From contig NZ_JAIZBG010000001.1 of assembly GCF_022267325.1 (NCBI RefSeq), positions 3,023,501 to 3,087,500 on the forward strand: a stretch of DNA of 64,000 nucleotides. The letters run 5' to 3'. Every line of letters starts with the position of its first letter. The first letter of the stretch is position 1. Made by a program: the position numbers and the translations under genes. Shown piece after piece: positions 19,392 through 33,574 of this stretch. This stretch comes from Leptospira sanjuanensis. GTDB taxonomy: Bacteria > Spirochaetota > Leptospiria > Leptospirales > Leptospiraceae. The notes under the pieces are model-generated. The model searched no databases, was not told the origin of the DNA, and worked only from the letters and a program-made list of their open reading frames with translations.

Positions 19392-19541
19392 AAGCTTTCC
19401 GTTCCGTAAAATGCGATCCCATTTTTCTTCCGAACATCGCTTGTGAATATGGGATCTTCATCCAGAGAATTCTTTGCAATTTCTTTGGCAACTTCAATCT
19501 GAGCTTAGTACTTTAGGGAGAATGTCGAGAAGGTTTTTGTA

Positions 19542-20090
19542 TTAGGACGGCGCGGTCCGGAACCAATCGCGATAATCTAAAACGTAAAAACTGTCCTCCG
19601 GTTCGCATTGTAAGAGCCTTGAAACGCGATTATTGAGCAGGTCGAGGTCCAGGATATAACTGTATTTTCTGTGAAATGTTGGACCTCCTTCATTCATAGT
19701 TTGCACAATAGAATTCCCGATTTCGTTTTCTTCCAACCACAGAAGATAATTAAACAGAAAACAGCGCGAAACCCCATGAGCCTGCGCCAGAGTCCCGAAC
19801 AAAGTCCAGCTACCGGTGCTCAGTCGAACATTGATCCGTTTCATCTTTTCCTTCCCCGGACTCGGTTGATACAAAGTCCGACCAGCCTTTTTTCCAAGTC
19901 TCTTTGTCGCCGTCAGAAATTTACCGTATCTTCTCAACAGCTCCGGAATTCGTTTGGGAAGATTCCTACGGTCGCGTTCAGGATAACGCAACAAAACGGC
20001 TTCAGGAATCAGCAAGGTCACAACGTTCGTATTACTTTCCTGAAGCCGAGAATCGATTCGATGATCGGAGTATAGCAACAGTACGCCCAT
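19542..20090 (-). CDS. DUF1564 family protein (Leptospira paralogue family)
   Basis: Predicted 182-residue protein of the DUF1564 family, which is expanded in Leptospira and of unknown function. I recognise the conserved segments [56 protein letters not shown] and VLDYRDWF. The [12 protein letters not shown] and [10 protein letters not shown] segments, followed by a helix, recall a small basic DNA-binding protein of ribbon-helix-helix style, but that is only an impression. I start it at the ATG at 20090 ([12 protein letters not shown]), where family members begin; GGAGG is only one base away from the ATG, closer than usual. Such genes are often dispersed and transferred between Leptospira genomes. 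Confidence 0.8.
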   Translation of the reverse strand: MGVLLLYSDHRIDSRLQESNTNVVTLLIPEAVLLRYPERDRRNLPKRIPELLRRYGKFLTATKRLGKKAGRTLYQPSPGKEKMKRINVRLSTGSWTLFGTLAQAHGVSRCFLFNYLLWLEENEIGNSIVQTMNEGGPTFHRKYSYILDLDLLNNRVSRLLQCEPEDSFYVLDYRDWFRTAPS

Positions 20091-20295
20091 GCCTCCAACG
20101 GTTCCGCAGAAAGAATTCCAGGGCAAACAACCGCTTGAAAAAACCAAAAACGATAAAAAAATACGAAACGACTAAAAAAACAGACATACTCAACCTTCTG
20201 CGCTCAAATAACGCCCGTCCCTATCCGCCAACCTAGCCCGGCAGTCGTAGGTTCAAAAAAATCTCCTTCGCATCGAAGAAGGTCAAGCTAAGTCG

Positions 20296-21378
<1,083 letters not shown>

Positions 21379-21509
21379 TTTAATCTCCTAAGGAACGTCT
21401 AAACGGAAAAAATCACCGTTTCGGAGAGAATCACGTTACGGGAAGAAAAGTGAGTGTAAAGGATTTTCTTTTTGAATAGGCAGAATAAAAATGACCTTAG
21501 AGCCCTGAG

Positions 21510-22520
<1,011 letters not shown>

Positions 22521-22533
22521 TCGGCGAATTTCC

Positions 22534-22554
22534 CGCGCGCGCTTCGCGCGCGCG
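22534..22554. terminator. bidirectional hairpin terminator between convergent genes
   Basis: An 8-bp GC-only stem, CGCGCGCG on both sides of a CTTCG loop, followed by TCTTTC on the plus strand. It lies 13 bases after the stop of the gene ending at 22520 and 55 bases from the stop of the convergent hydrolase. It could serve both genes. Confidence 0.7.
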
Positions 22555-22609
22555 TCTTTCAATCCATTCTAAAATACGAATTCCCTAAAACCCGAAAAAT
22601 CCCGAGTCC

Positions 22610-23557
22610 TCAAACGGCGGTTTTCTTCTTATTGGAAGCGGAATCCTTCTGTTTCTTCTTCATTTTCAGGGAAGAATTCTTCTCCTCGCCGGGAGATTTT
22701 TCCCGAAGGATCGTATCCAAAAACGCCTGAATATCGCCGAGAACCTCGTCTCTGTGTTCCGGAAATTCATTCATGATTTCATGATACAAACCCGGATAAA
22801 TCTTCATTCTTTTGTTTCGATAAATTAGATTTTTATAAAGTTCCATGGAACCGTTCACATCGATTAGGCCGTCCTCTTGACCGTGAAGAATCAAAACAGG
22901 GCAACGGATCACGTTCGCCTTTTTAATTAGCTTCGGTCCTAATTCCAAAAGTTCGGTCCCCATCCTGAGAGAAACCTTGCCGTGAACCAATGGATCTTGC
23001 TTATATGCTTCGATCACATCCGGATCATGCGAAAGAAAATGAAGATCCAATTCCGCGTCAACAAGCGTAGCGGGAGAAATCCTGCTTAAAAAACCGCCCA
23101 CGAACTTCTTCAGTTTCTTTTGAAAGTCCATCCTTACTTTAAGCGCCGGAGAACCTAAAATCAATCCCAGAATGTTATCCTGATTGATTCCTTCCTGCGC
23201 GTAACGAAGCACGACCGCTCCACCGAGAGAATGACCCAAAAGAAAAAACCGGTCCCTTTGTTCCCTCTTTAAAACCTCGTTCGCAAAATCGGAAAGATCC
23301 CTTACGTATAAATCGAAGGAGTCCGCGTGACCTCGCTTTCCTTCCGAATTCCCGTGACCTCTCATATCGAAGGAATAGAAGTTGATGTCGCTTTTCGCAA
23401 AATAACGAAGCAGGTTCGCATAACGCCCGCTATGTTCTCCGAAACCGTGATGAAAGATCATCACTCGGTTTGCGTTCGGTTTTGTCCAAGATTGACAATA
23501 TAACTTTGATTTATCGGAACTGGAGAGAATGTAGAATTCTTTGTGATGAAAGGTCAT
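22610..23557 (-). CDS. alpha/beta hydrolase, monoacylglycerol-lipase-like
   Basis: Predicted 315-residue alpha/beta hydrolase, probably cleaving lipid esters. FHHGFGEHSGRY gives the oxyanion-hole region (HGFGEHS), FDMRGHGNSEGKRGH is typical of monoacylglycerol lipases, GHSLGG carries the nucleophilic Ser, LHGQEDGLID the acid, and GLYHEIMNE the His. The last 30 residues form a Lys/Ser-rich tail (KMKKKQKD ... NKKKTAV) not seen in most relatives, likely disordered and perhaps membrane- or nucleic-acid-associated. No signal peptide is present. It converges on the exported protein across the hairpin at 22534-22554. Confidence 0.88.
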   Translation of the reverse strand: MTFHHKEFYILSSSDKSKLYCQSWTKPNANRVMIFHHGFGEHSGRYANLLRYFAKSDINFYSFDMRGHGNSEGKRGHADSFDLYVRDLSDFANEVLKREQRDRFFLLGHSLGGAVVLRYAQEGINQDNILGLILGSPALKVRMDFQKKLKKFVGGFLSRISPATLVDAELDLHFLSHDPDVIEAYKQDPLVHGKVSLRMGTELLELGPKLIKKANVIRCPVLILHGQEDGLIDVNGSMELYKNLIYRNKRMKIYPGLYHEIMNEFPEHRDEVLGDIQAFLDTILREKSPGEEKNSSLKMKKKQKDSASNKKKTAV

Positions 23558-23819
23558 TGCGAAATCCGATTTGTTTGGAAGAAAAGAATCATTAAAATCA
23601 TAGGGGTCAACTAAATATTCTAAAACAGATTAAAAACGGAATATTTTCATCGTTAAACGCTTTTGAAATAAAACGGATCGTTTTCTATGTCTCGTTACGA
23701 ACGCTCGAACGGGGGATCGAATTCTAAAATCGGATTTAAAGTTTCCTTGAGTTTTCGTCCGCGTTCCCCATTGTTTGAATTCGTTTCTAAAAAGAATTAT
23801 ACATCGGATCGGAGAGAAT

Positions 23820-25208
23820 ATGGAAAAAAGACCTTCGGAAAAAAGCCTTCTTCGCTTTTTCGGATTGGGAGAATTGGCGAACCACGGATGGAACGCGATT
23901 TTGGCGTTCTGGATGATTATGGGAATGGCTTTCTTCCTATTCGCGGATCAAAATCTCATCGCACCGAACCTGAAAAACATCGGTGCCTCTTTCGGACTCA
24001 ACAGCCAGGAAGAAGTGGATTGGTATATCGGCGGCGTAATTCCGATTTTATTCTTCATCTTAGGCGGGGCCGTATCGGTGAGCATGGGCTACCTTTCGCA
24101 AAAGTATTCCCGCAAAATGCTCATCCTATTCTCCGTATTTCTGGGAGAAGTCCCCTGTTTTCTTTCCGGATTCGCGACGAGTTACCCCGAGTTCGTGATT
24201 TATAGAACCTTAACCGGATTCGGGCTCGGAGGAATTTTTCCGCTCCTGTTTACAGTTCTCGGCGATTACTTTTCGGATAAATCCAGATCCACCGCCGCCG
24301 CTTACGTTTCGCTTTCGATGGGAATCGGACTCGGCGTAGGTCAGCTTTTCGGAGGAATTTTAGGGAACGCAGACCCGATCAACGGATGGAGAACCAGCTT
24401 TATTTATCTTTCCATTCCTTCCTTTTTCTTTGCGCTCATCTATTGGATCTTTTGCAAGGAACCGATTCGAGGCGGCGGAGAATCGGAATGGGCAGGAATC
24501 GCCGAAAAATTTCCCGAGGAAAGTTTTCATCTTCGTTGGAGCGACGTACGGCTTCTCTTTCAAAACAAAACGAACATAGGGATCTTTTTACAGGGAATTC
24601 CGGGCTGTGTTCCGTGGGGAGTGTTCTTCGTGTTCTTAGTCGACTACTACGAAACTTCCTATCATCTCGACAAGGCAACGGCGACGATGCTTCTCACTTA
24701 TGCCGCGATCGGCGTTTTTGCGGGAACTTTTTTCGGAGGAATCATCGGACAAAAAATCTACAACCGCAACAAACGGCTTCTTCCGATTTTTTGCATGTCG
24801 AGTATTCTCATCGGGATTCTTCCGTGCATTTATCTTTTAAAAGCGGACAATATCGCCGGCTCTGGATTGTTCATCATCGTCAACATCCTTACCGGATTCA
24901 TCATCTCCGTAACGGGACCGAACGTCAGAGCTACATTGATTAACGTGAATATTCCAAAAAATAGAAGTAGTATGTTCGCTCTCTACAACCTAACGGACGA
25001 CCTCGGAAAAGGACTCGGCCCCGCGATGAGCGCCGTGATTTTGGGTTTGACTCCGGGAGACAGATCGCTCGGACTTTCAATCTCGGTTTTATTTTGGGTT
25101 CCTTGCGCGCTTTCCTGGCTGATCGTTCTGAAAAATTTCGAGAAAGACGAGAAAGACGTCCATGAATACCTGGTAGCGGAAGCCGAAAAAATCAGAGGGG
25201 CCGCGTAA
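23820..25208 (+). CDS. major facilitator superfamily transporter
   Basis: Predicted 462-residue inner-membrane transporter with about 12 hydrophobic helices in two halves. The first half has GYLSQKYSRKMLI, a form of the loop 2-3 MFS signature, and the second half has GGIIGQKIYNRNKR at the equivalent loop. The RTLTGFGLGGIFPLLFTVLGDYF segment suggests a sugar/organic-anion or Spns-type carrier, but the substrate cannot be set. I use the ATG at 23820, preceded by GGAGAG at ideal spacing, rather than an upstream start that adds 15 residues without a site. The next gene, mtnC, starts immediately after this stop, so the two are translationally coupled. Confidence 0.88.
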   Translation: MEKRPSEKSLLRFFGLGELANHGWNAILAFWMIMGMAFFLFADQNLIAPNLKNIGASFGLNSQEEVDWYIGGVIPILFFILGGAVSVSMGYLSQKYSRKMLILFSVFLGEVPCFLSGFATSYPEFVIYRTLTGFGLGGIFPLLFTVLGDYFSDKSRSTAAAYVSLSMGIGLGVGQLFGGILGNADPINGWRTSFIYLSIPSFFFALIYWIFCKEPIRGGGESEWAGIAEKFPEESFHLRWSDVRLLFQNKTNIGIFLQGIPGCVPWGVFFVFLVDYYETSYHLDKATATMLLTYAAIGVFAGTFFGGIIGQKIYNRNKRLLPIFCMSSILIGILPCIYLLKADNIAGSGLFIIVNILTGFIISVTGPNVRATLINVNIPKNRSSMFALYNLTDDLGKGLGPAMSAVILGLTPGDRSLGLSISVLFWVPCALSWLIVLKNFEKDEKDVHEYLVAEAEKIRGAA

Positions 25209-25912
25209 TTGAATATAAAGGAATTCGATTTATATCTATTCGATATCGAAGGAACCACGACTCCCATCGAGTTCGTACATAAGGTTCTGTTTCCGTACTC
25301 GGTCGGGAAGTTCGACGAGTTCTTCCGGTCGAATTCTTTGGAGAAAGAATGGGTCGAAAAACTTCTTGAAGAAGGAAAAAACGATCCGACTTACAAGGGG
25401 AAGATCGACGATTCTCCCCAAAGTTTAAGCGATTACTGCAAACATCTCGTGAGCGTGGATCGTAAAAGCGGTCCTCTCAAAGAGATTCAAGGGAGAATTT
25501 GGAAACAAGGCTACGAAAGCGGCGAATTGAAAAGTTCCATGTTCGAAGACGTGTCCGATTTTTTAAACCGAATTCAAACCGCGGGCAAACGCGCCGCCGT
25601 ATATTCTTCCGGAAGCGTTCAAGCGCAGAAGTTAATTTTCGAATATTCAAATTCCGGCAACTTGACCGGATATTTTTCCGGTTATTTCGATACGGCCGTC
25701 GGAGGCAAACGGGAATCTTCGAGTTATACGAAGATCGCCGAACAACTGAAGATCACACCCGAAAAAATCCTATTCTTTACCGATATCAAAGAGGAGGCGG
25801 ACGCCGCCGTGGAAGCCAGGCTCAAGGCGGCGGTTCTGGAACGTCCTGGCAGCAACGCGCAAGCGGCACATTCTCACCCGAGAATTCCCTCATTTCAAAA
25901 TCTGAATCCTTA

Positions 25913-25913
<1 letters not shown>
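25209..25913 (+). CDS. mtnC: enolase-phosphatase E1 (methionine salvage)
   Basis: Predicted 234-residue HAD-superfamily enzyme that converts 2,3-diketo-5-methylthiopentyl-1-phosphate to the acireductone in methionine salvage. [21 protein letters not shown] at the N-terminus is the enolase-phosphatase signature with the nucleophilic Asp. [14 protein letters not shown] carries HAD motif II, and [13 protein letters not shown] carries motif IV aspartate. Length is normal. The start is TTG directly after the MFS stop, and the stop overlaps the ATG of the next gene by one base, so three genes are coupled. The other salvage genes are not in this window. An MFS neighbour could import or export a related metabolite, but that is only a guess. 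Confidence 0.93.
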
Positions 25914-27271
<1,358 letters not shown>

Positions 27272-27325
27272 AGGCTCAAAGGAACCGCGCAAAAAACAGC
27301 AAACCGCTTTGTAGTGCCGATTCGT

Positions 27326-28606
<1,281 letters not shown>

Positions 28607-28874
28607 TGTTTCGTTTTTGCGTAAGGGAGAAGTGTATAGTAAATATCGGTTCGGGGGAAGTCGGAATTCAGTCGCGTTAACTTATGAGACATAAGATCGA
28701 GAAAAAAGAGAATGAATCGTGATTCGACATTCTTTCTGTGAATCGGAGAAGCACACGGAGATCCGACTTTTTAAACGGAAGTTTGTCGCGATCCTTGTAA
28801 CGAACAATATCGAGAAACGGAAATCTCCAAAAAAAATCCCGCTGAAGGTTTGGAATTAACCCGAAAAAGAATGT

Positions 28875-29401
<527 letters not shown>

Positions 29402-29402
<1 letters not shown>

Positions 29403-30202
29403 TGGGATTCATAGATCAAGACACAATCGACCTGGGTTCAGGAAACAAAATCCTGACTTTAAGCCTCAACAACCCGGAAACTAGAAATTCTATGACTCGC
29501 GAAATGGGACTGGAATTCAAAAAGATCATCGATGGATTGATTGAAACCTCGGAAAAACACAAGCCGAGAGTTGTCATTCTGACCGGAAAAAATAACATTT
29601 TTTCCGCGGGCGGAAATTTCGAACTGCTTAAGTCCTTCTCAACAAAAGATTACGAGACGAACAAGAAAACTATGTTCGAATTTTATAATCTATTTTTATC
29701 GGTAAGAAGATTGGATATCCCGGTTATCTGCGCGGCCAACGGTCACGCAATCGGAGCCGGATTTTCTCTGGCTTTTGCGTGCGACATTCGCGTATTTGCC
29801 AACGAATCAAAATATCAATTCAACTTTGTAAAACTCGGAATTCATCCTGGAATGGGTTCCAGTTATATCGTTAAAGAATTGTTCGGAACTCATATCGCAA
29901 ACAGGCTTTTATTTTTGGCCGAAACGTTAAACGGAGAAGAGGCGTTCCGACTTGGACTTTGCAACGATTCCGTTCCTCAAAAAGAAGTCCTGGGAAGAGC
30001 AACAGAAATCGCGATCGCCTTATCCGAAAGCGCTCCTTTGGCGCTCGCTGAATTGAAAAAGAATACTTACGACAAAGATAAACTGGAAGCCGCTCTAAAA
30101 AAAGAAGCTGAATCTCAAGCAAGGAACTTTATATCCGCGGACTTTAAAGAAACCATCAAGGCGATCGAACAGAAACGGAAACCAGTTTTTAAAGGTTTAT
30201 AA
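29402..30202 (+). CDS. enoyl-CoA hydratase/isomerase family protein
   Basis: Predicted 266-residue crotonase-fold enzyme acting on acyl-Co[13 protein letters not shown] and [17 protein letters not shown] form the CoA-binding loops and oxyanion hole, and [19 protein letters not shown] is the family's third motif. At the position where hydratases usually have a Glu just before the LG(x)xP segment I read Phe-Val-Lys, and I do not see the second Glu clearly. The protein may therefore be an isomerase, thioesterase or other crotonase rather than a hydratase. It is coupled to the unknown gene upstream. Its stop codon abuts the stop of the convergent DUF4015 gene with no base between. Confidence 0.85.
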
Positions 30203-31381
30203 CTAGTCCTTTTTTGTCTCTTTATCGTAATCCTTCAAGGCCTGGAAAGTTGATTCGTAATCATTCCAGGCATTCCAGACCACAAACCCATGGCCGCCGC
30301 TATCGTACGACGCTTTTACTTGTGCCTTAATATAATCGGGAAGTGTGAGTCCCGACTTTCCAACGGACATGTTAAATCCTTGGATATATGGGATAACGCG
30401 TGTCGTCTTTAACGATCGTTTTAATGTAAGAAGAGTTCCGTCATAAACGGTTTGATAAGGATCTTTGATGCGAGCAGGCATCCCATAAAAATGGGAAGGG
30501 TACAACATAGGATAAATGACATCGACTACTTGTGCAAAGACTTCCACTTTCTGACCGATCATATCGTTCTGATTGAATGGGATCCGACCAAAAATATCTG
30601 CTCCTATATAAGGAAGATTTTCGCATTTGAGTGTTTCATTTCTTATGTCTTTTATAATGCCTGAGATATTCTTATAACGCGTCTCGTATGTTAATTTTAA
30701 TTGAAGATTGTCGGCATATCGAATGTAATCTAATTGAATTTCCGGAAATCCGGATTCGCAGGCGGATCGAATTGATTTAAGAATAGAAGTAATCCTTTGA
30801 TTAGAGGGTTTTTCGGTCGGGAGTCCTCCGTCAAAATTAACAACTCTTGCAACCGGATAGAAGCCCTCTTCGACCAATCCTTCTAAAACCCGTTTGGAAG
30901 GTGCCGACGGTTGCACATCAATCACAAGCAAATTCACGCCATGTTCTTTACCTTTTCTTCTTAAGTCCCGAAATTCCTTTTCCTTCTTTAAAGTCCTTTG
31001 GGATATATAAATTCCCCGAGAGAATTCAGGAACTTTAGCGCTCAAAATTGCTCTTGGCTCAGGGTTTCTAACCGAATTCTCGACATTTTGCTGGGGGATT
31101 CCGACTTCCACCTTCGCTCTTAAATCCGGTTCTGGCTTTCGGATTTTTGATTTTGATAATATCTCGGAAGTTGGGAGTCTTTCCGAATTCGTAGCGTTCG
31201 AATCTTCAACTTTTTTCTTTTCAATTCGCGTAGATCCGACTTCTAAATCAATAGTTTCGCGGAAAGTCACTTCCGGTATTTGTTTTTTATTATTCCTTTT
31301 TGGAAAAGGCAGATCGAAGTCAGAAAATAAAGATGGAGTCCAGAAGAAAAATAGAAATATAAAAGGAATAATCGTTTTCAC
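30203..31381 (-). CDS. exported DUF4015 putative glycoside hydrolase
   Basis: Predicted 392-residue exported protein. A signal peptide (about residues 1-20, ending in FS) is followed by about 110 residues of charged, Ser/Glu-rich linker. A TIM-barrel-like domain of the DUF4015 putative glycoside hydrolase type then begins at [17 protein letters not shown]. Markers are [25 protein letters not shown] (family region with acidic residues), [13 protein letters not shown] and [17 protein letters not shown]. The substrate is unknown; the family is proposed to act on polysaccharides. It is convergent with the crotonase, stop against stop. Confidence 0.8.
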   Translation of the reverse strand: MKTIIPFIFLFFFWTPSLFSDFDLPFPKRNNKKQIPEVTFRETIDLEVGSTRIEKKKVEDSNATNSERLPTSEILSKSKIRKPEPDLRAKVEVGIPQQNVENSVRNPEPRAILSAKVPEFSRGIYISQRTLKKEKEFRDLRRKGKEHGVNLLVIDVQPSAPSKRVLEGLVEEGFYPVARVVNFDGGLPTEKPSNQRITSILKSIRSACESGFPEIQLDYIRYADNLQLKLTYETRYKNISGIIKDIRNETLKCENLPYIGADIFGRIPFNQNDMIGQKVEVFAQVVDVIYPMLYPSHFYGMPARIKDPYQTVYDGTLLTLKRSLKTTRVIPYIQGFNMSVGKSGLTLPDYIKAQVKASYDSGGHGFVVWNAWNDYESTFQALKDYDKETKKD

Positions 31382-31556
31382 AGGTTTTAAATGTTCGGAA
31401 AGTTCAAAGATATTTTTCAGTTCTTTACTAAATGTCGGAGTTCAATCCGGCGAACTAAAAGAAACTGTTTGGAATTCGGATTGATAATCAAATTCTTTTT
31501 GAAATGTTATATCGAAAAATGACTTAAATGTCATTTGCAAAGGGTTAGGAGGCGTG

Positions 31557-32498
31557 ATGTCTACGGGTTTTATCTTTTCAGAAGATTTTCTGCAGCATAA
31601 TTCAGGACCTCGAATTTCACATTTCGAGAATTCAGACCGACTTCTTGCATGCTTGAATCGATTGCATCAAACCAGCTATTTTTCTTCTCTATTCAGGCCG
31701 GAAATGAAAGGCTTTCCTCAAGACCTTCTAAAGGAAGTTCATTCAAGTTATCACTTGCAAAAAATTGAAGATTCCAAAGAACGGAGAGGATACTTTGATT
31801 CCGATACTCCATTCACGGAAAAATCGTGGCTTGCTGCATATTCGGCAGCAAATTCGGGCCTGGCCCTGGCCGATGCAATCATCTCCGGTCAAATTCGAAA
31901 TGGTTTCTCTCTTTTAAGACCTCCCGGACACCATGCAGAACATAATCGTATTATGGGATTTTGCATGTTAAACAATGTTGCTATCGCAGCTCGTTACCTA
32001 CAGAAGAACGGTTTTAAAAAAATATTCATTCTCGACTGGGACGTTCATCATGGAAATGGAACTCAGGAAATCTTTTATAGAGATCCAACAGTTTACTACC
32101 TATCTATACATCAGTTCCCATTCTATCCGATGACGGGTTCATTGTCCGAGATGGGCGAGGGTCCTGGTGTTGGTGTAACGAAAAATATTCCAATGCAAGC
32201 GAATTCAGACAATCAAACTTACGTTCGAAAATTCAAAGAAATAGTAATTCCGACAATAGAAAGTTATGAACCAGATATCCTCTTAATATCAGCCGGATTT
32301 GACGCTCATAAAGATGACCCCCTTGGAGGTATGAATATTACGACAACTGGCTTTGAGGAATTAACTCGAATCACACTTGAAAGCGCCAACAAAATCTGCC
32401 AAGGAAAAGTTTTATCTTTCTTAGAAGGGGGTTACGACTTAACCGCATTGTCAGAATCCGTTGAAGCACACTTAGCCGTTATGAATTCTTTTTCTTAA
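31557..32498 (+). CDS. histone-deacetylase-family amidohydrolase
   Basis: Predicted 313-residue cytoplasmic enzyme of the arginase/deacetylase fold, hydrolysing acetyl groups from lysine, polyamines or similar amides. LLRPPGHHAEHNRIMGFCML carries the tandem His pair, LDWDVHHGNGTQEIF the zinc-binding Asp and His, ISAGFDAHKDDPLGG the second zinc Asp, and FLEGGYDL the C-terminal Gly-Gly-Tyr. AGGAGG at 31547-31552 serves either a GTG at 31554 or the ATG at 31557; I choose the ATG. The region is more AT-rich than the genes before 28 kb. The preferred substrate cannot be read from sequence. Confidence 0.92.
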   Translation: MSTGFIFSEDFLQHNSGPRISHFENSDRLLACLNRLHQTSYFSSLFRPEMKGFPQDLLKEVHSSYHLQKIEDSKERRGYFDSDTPFTEKSWLAAYSAANSGLALADAIISGQIRNGFSLLRPPGHHAEHNRIMGFCMLNNVAIAARYLQKNGFKKIFILDWDVHHGNGTQEIFYRDPTVYYLSIHQFPFYPMTGSLSEMGEGPGVGVTKNIPMQANSDNQTYVRKFKEIVIPTIESYEPDILLISAGFDAHKDDPLGGMNITTTGFEELTRITLESANKICQGKVLSFLEGGYDLTALSESVEAHLAVMNSFS

Positions 32499-32560
32499 TT
32501 TTTTTTGCTTGAGTAACTCTTCCAGAATTCTCCGGAACCGTAAATGGCATGGAGATTACG

Positions 32561-33079
32561 ATGCAAGAGCAAACGATCAGAAGTTTCACCGAATATAAAG
32601 GTCAATCACACCGTAACATGGGCCCCTCGGATTTATTGATTCCGCTGCATTTAGAAAGTCACGTATTAAAACAAATAAAGAAACACAAGAATCTAAGAAA
32701 TTATTTTCATTTTTTAATTGTTAAATTTCAGAAGGAAAATCTTTTTTCAAAGTTTTCAGATACTGCTTTTAGAAAAACTCTCTATCAATCAAAACATCTA
32801 CAATTGATTCGATATTCCTTCCGTCCTGATCATCAAGATTGGTATGAGGCCAAGTTCGCCGGTTTTTACTTCGGAATATCGGTGTGTAAATTTTTTTCTC
32901 GATTAGTCGATTTGGATATAGAAGACGATTCTCAAAGTAAAAATTTAAGGGAGGAACTCATAAAATTAACAAAAATTGAAATCGGTCCTTTGCACTTTTA
33001 TTTCACGATTATTTCCAATCGAAAATTCATTTTGAAGAAACTTGTGCGAGGAAAAAATTTCGAGTTGAACAGTGCATAA
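32561..33079 (+). CDS. AT-rich hypothetical protein
   Basis: Predicted 172-residue protein that I do not recognise. The ATG at 32561 has GGAG six bases away and is preferred over the ATG at 32549, which lies within that site. The protein is rich in Lys, Phe, His and aromatic residues with no signal peptide. HRNMGPSDLLIPLHLESHVLKQIKKH and EIGPLHFYFTIISNRKF are its notable stretches. It resembles small Leptospira-specific helical proteins rather than an enzyme. Its base composition is clearly lower in GC than the 1-28 kb region, so it may be acquired. The 109-residue gene 42 bp downstream reads the same way. Confidence 0.6.
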   Translation: MQEQTIRSFTEYKGQSHRNMGPSDLLIPLHLESHVLKQIKKHKNLRNYFHFLIVKFQKENLFSKFSDTAFRKTLYQSKHLQLIRYSFRPDHQDWYEAKFAGFYFGISVCKFFSRLVDLDIEDDSQSKNLREELIKLTKIEIGPLHFYFTIISNRKFILKKLVRGKNFELNSA

Positions 33080-33121
33080 TTTTCAGATTTTTTATCGGGA
33101 TAATCCGATATTTATAAGGAA

Positions 33122-33451
33122 ATGGAAACCTCTTTGGAAGAGTTAAATCATATAGAAAAGAGATTTAGAAAATATATTCTTATCTTAGATTTTCTTCTTC
33201 GCGAAACGAGGACCGAGCTCTCGCAGAATCGTGCAAAGCGGGAAACATGGTATAAACGTAACGAAAATTGGAAGTTGCATCATGTTCATCCTGAAAATAA
33301 TAGCTTTCAGAACCTGATTCAGAATATCGAATCACCTTCTCTTCTGAGAACTTCGCTCCCCTTTCGGCCGATTCCGAGCAACGAGAACAAATCGATTTTA
33401 AAAAACAATTTCGCGATTCAGGAATTCCGACCCCTTCCTTTTAACGATTAG
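33122..33451 (+). CDS. small hypothetical protein
   Basis: Predicted 109-residue basic, soluble protein with no recognised domain. The first 45 residues could form one long helix (EELNHIEKRFRKYILILDFLL); the rest is Asn/Pro-rich and probably unstructured. TAAGGAA lies immediately before the ATG, a close but usable site. It lies 42 bp after the preceding AT-rich gene and shares its composition. Whether it is expressed is uncertain. Confidence 0.5.
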   Translation: METSLEELNHIEKRFRKYILILDFLLRETRTELSQNRAKRETWYKRNENWKLHHVHPENNSFQNLIQNIESPSLLRTSLPFRPIPSNENKSILKNNFAIQEFRPLPFND

Positions 33452-33574
33452 AATTTCCGAGTTTCAAACTCGTCGCTTCGGTTTCTGTAATTAATTCCTT
33501 TGATTAAAAAATTCTTGAAATTATGTCTCTTTTTGGCCCTCATAGAGAGATCGGGGTTCAATTCCGGACTAATT

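Noticed and set aside
33500..33574. TTG start 75 bases before the NHL-repeat gene
   Set aside because: The ATG at 33575 gives a normal signal peptide; the longer form puts a second hydrophobic segment in front of it.
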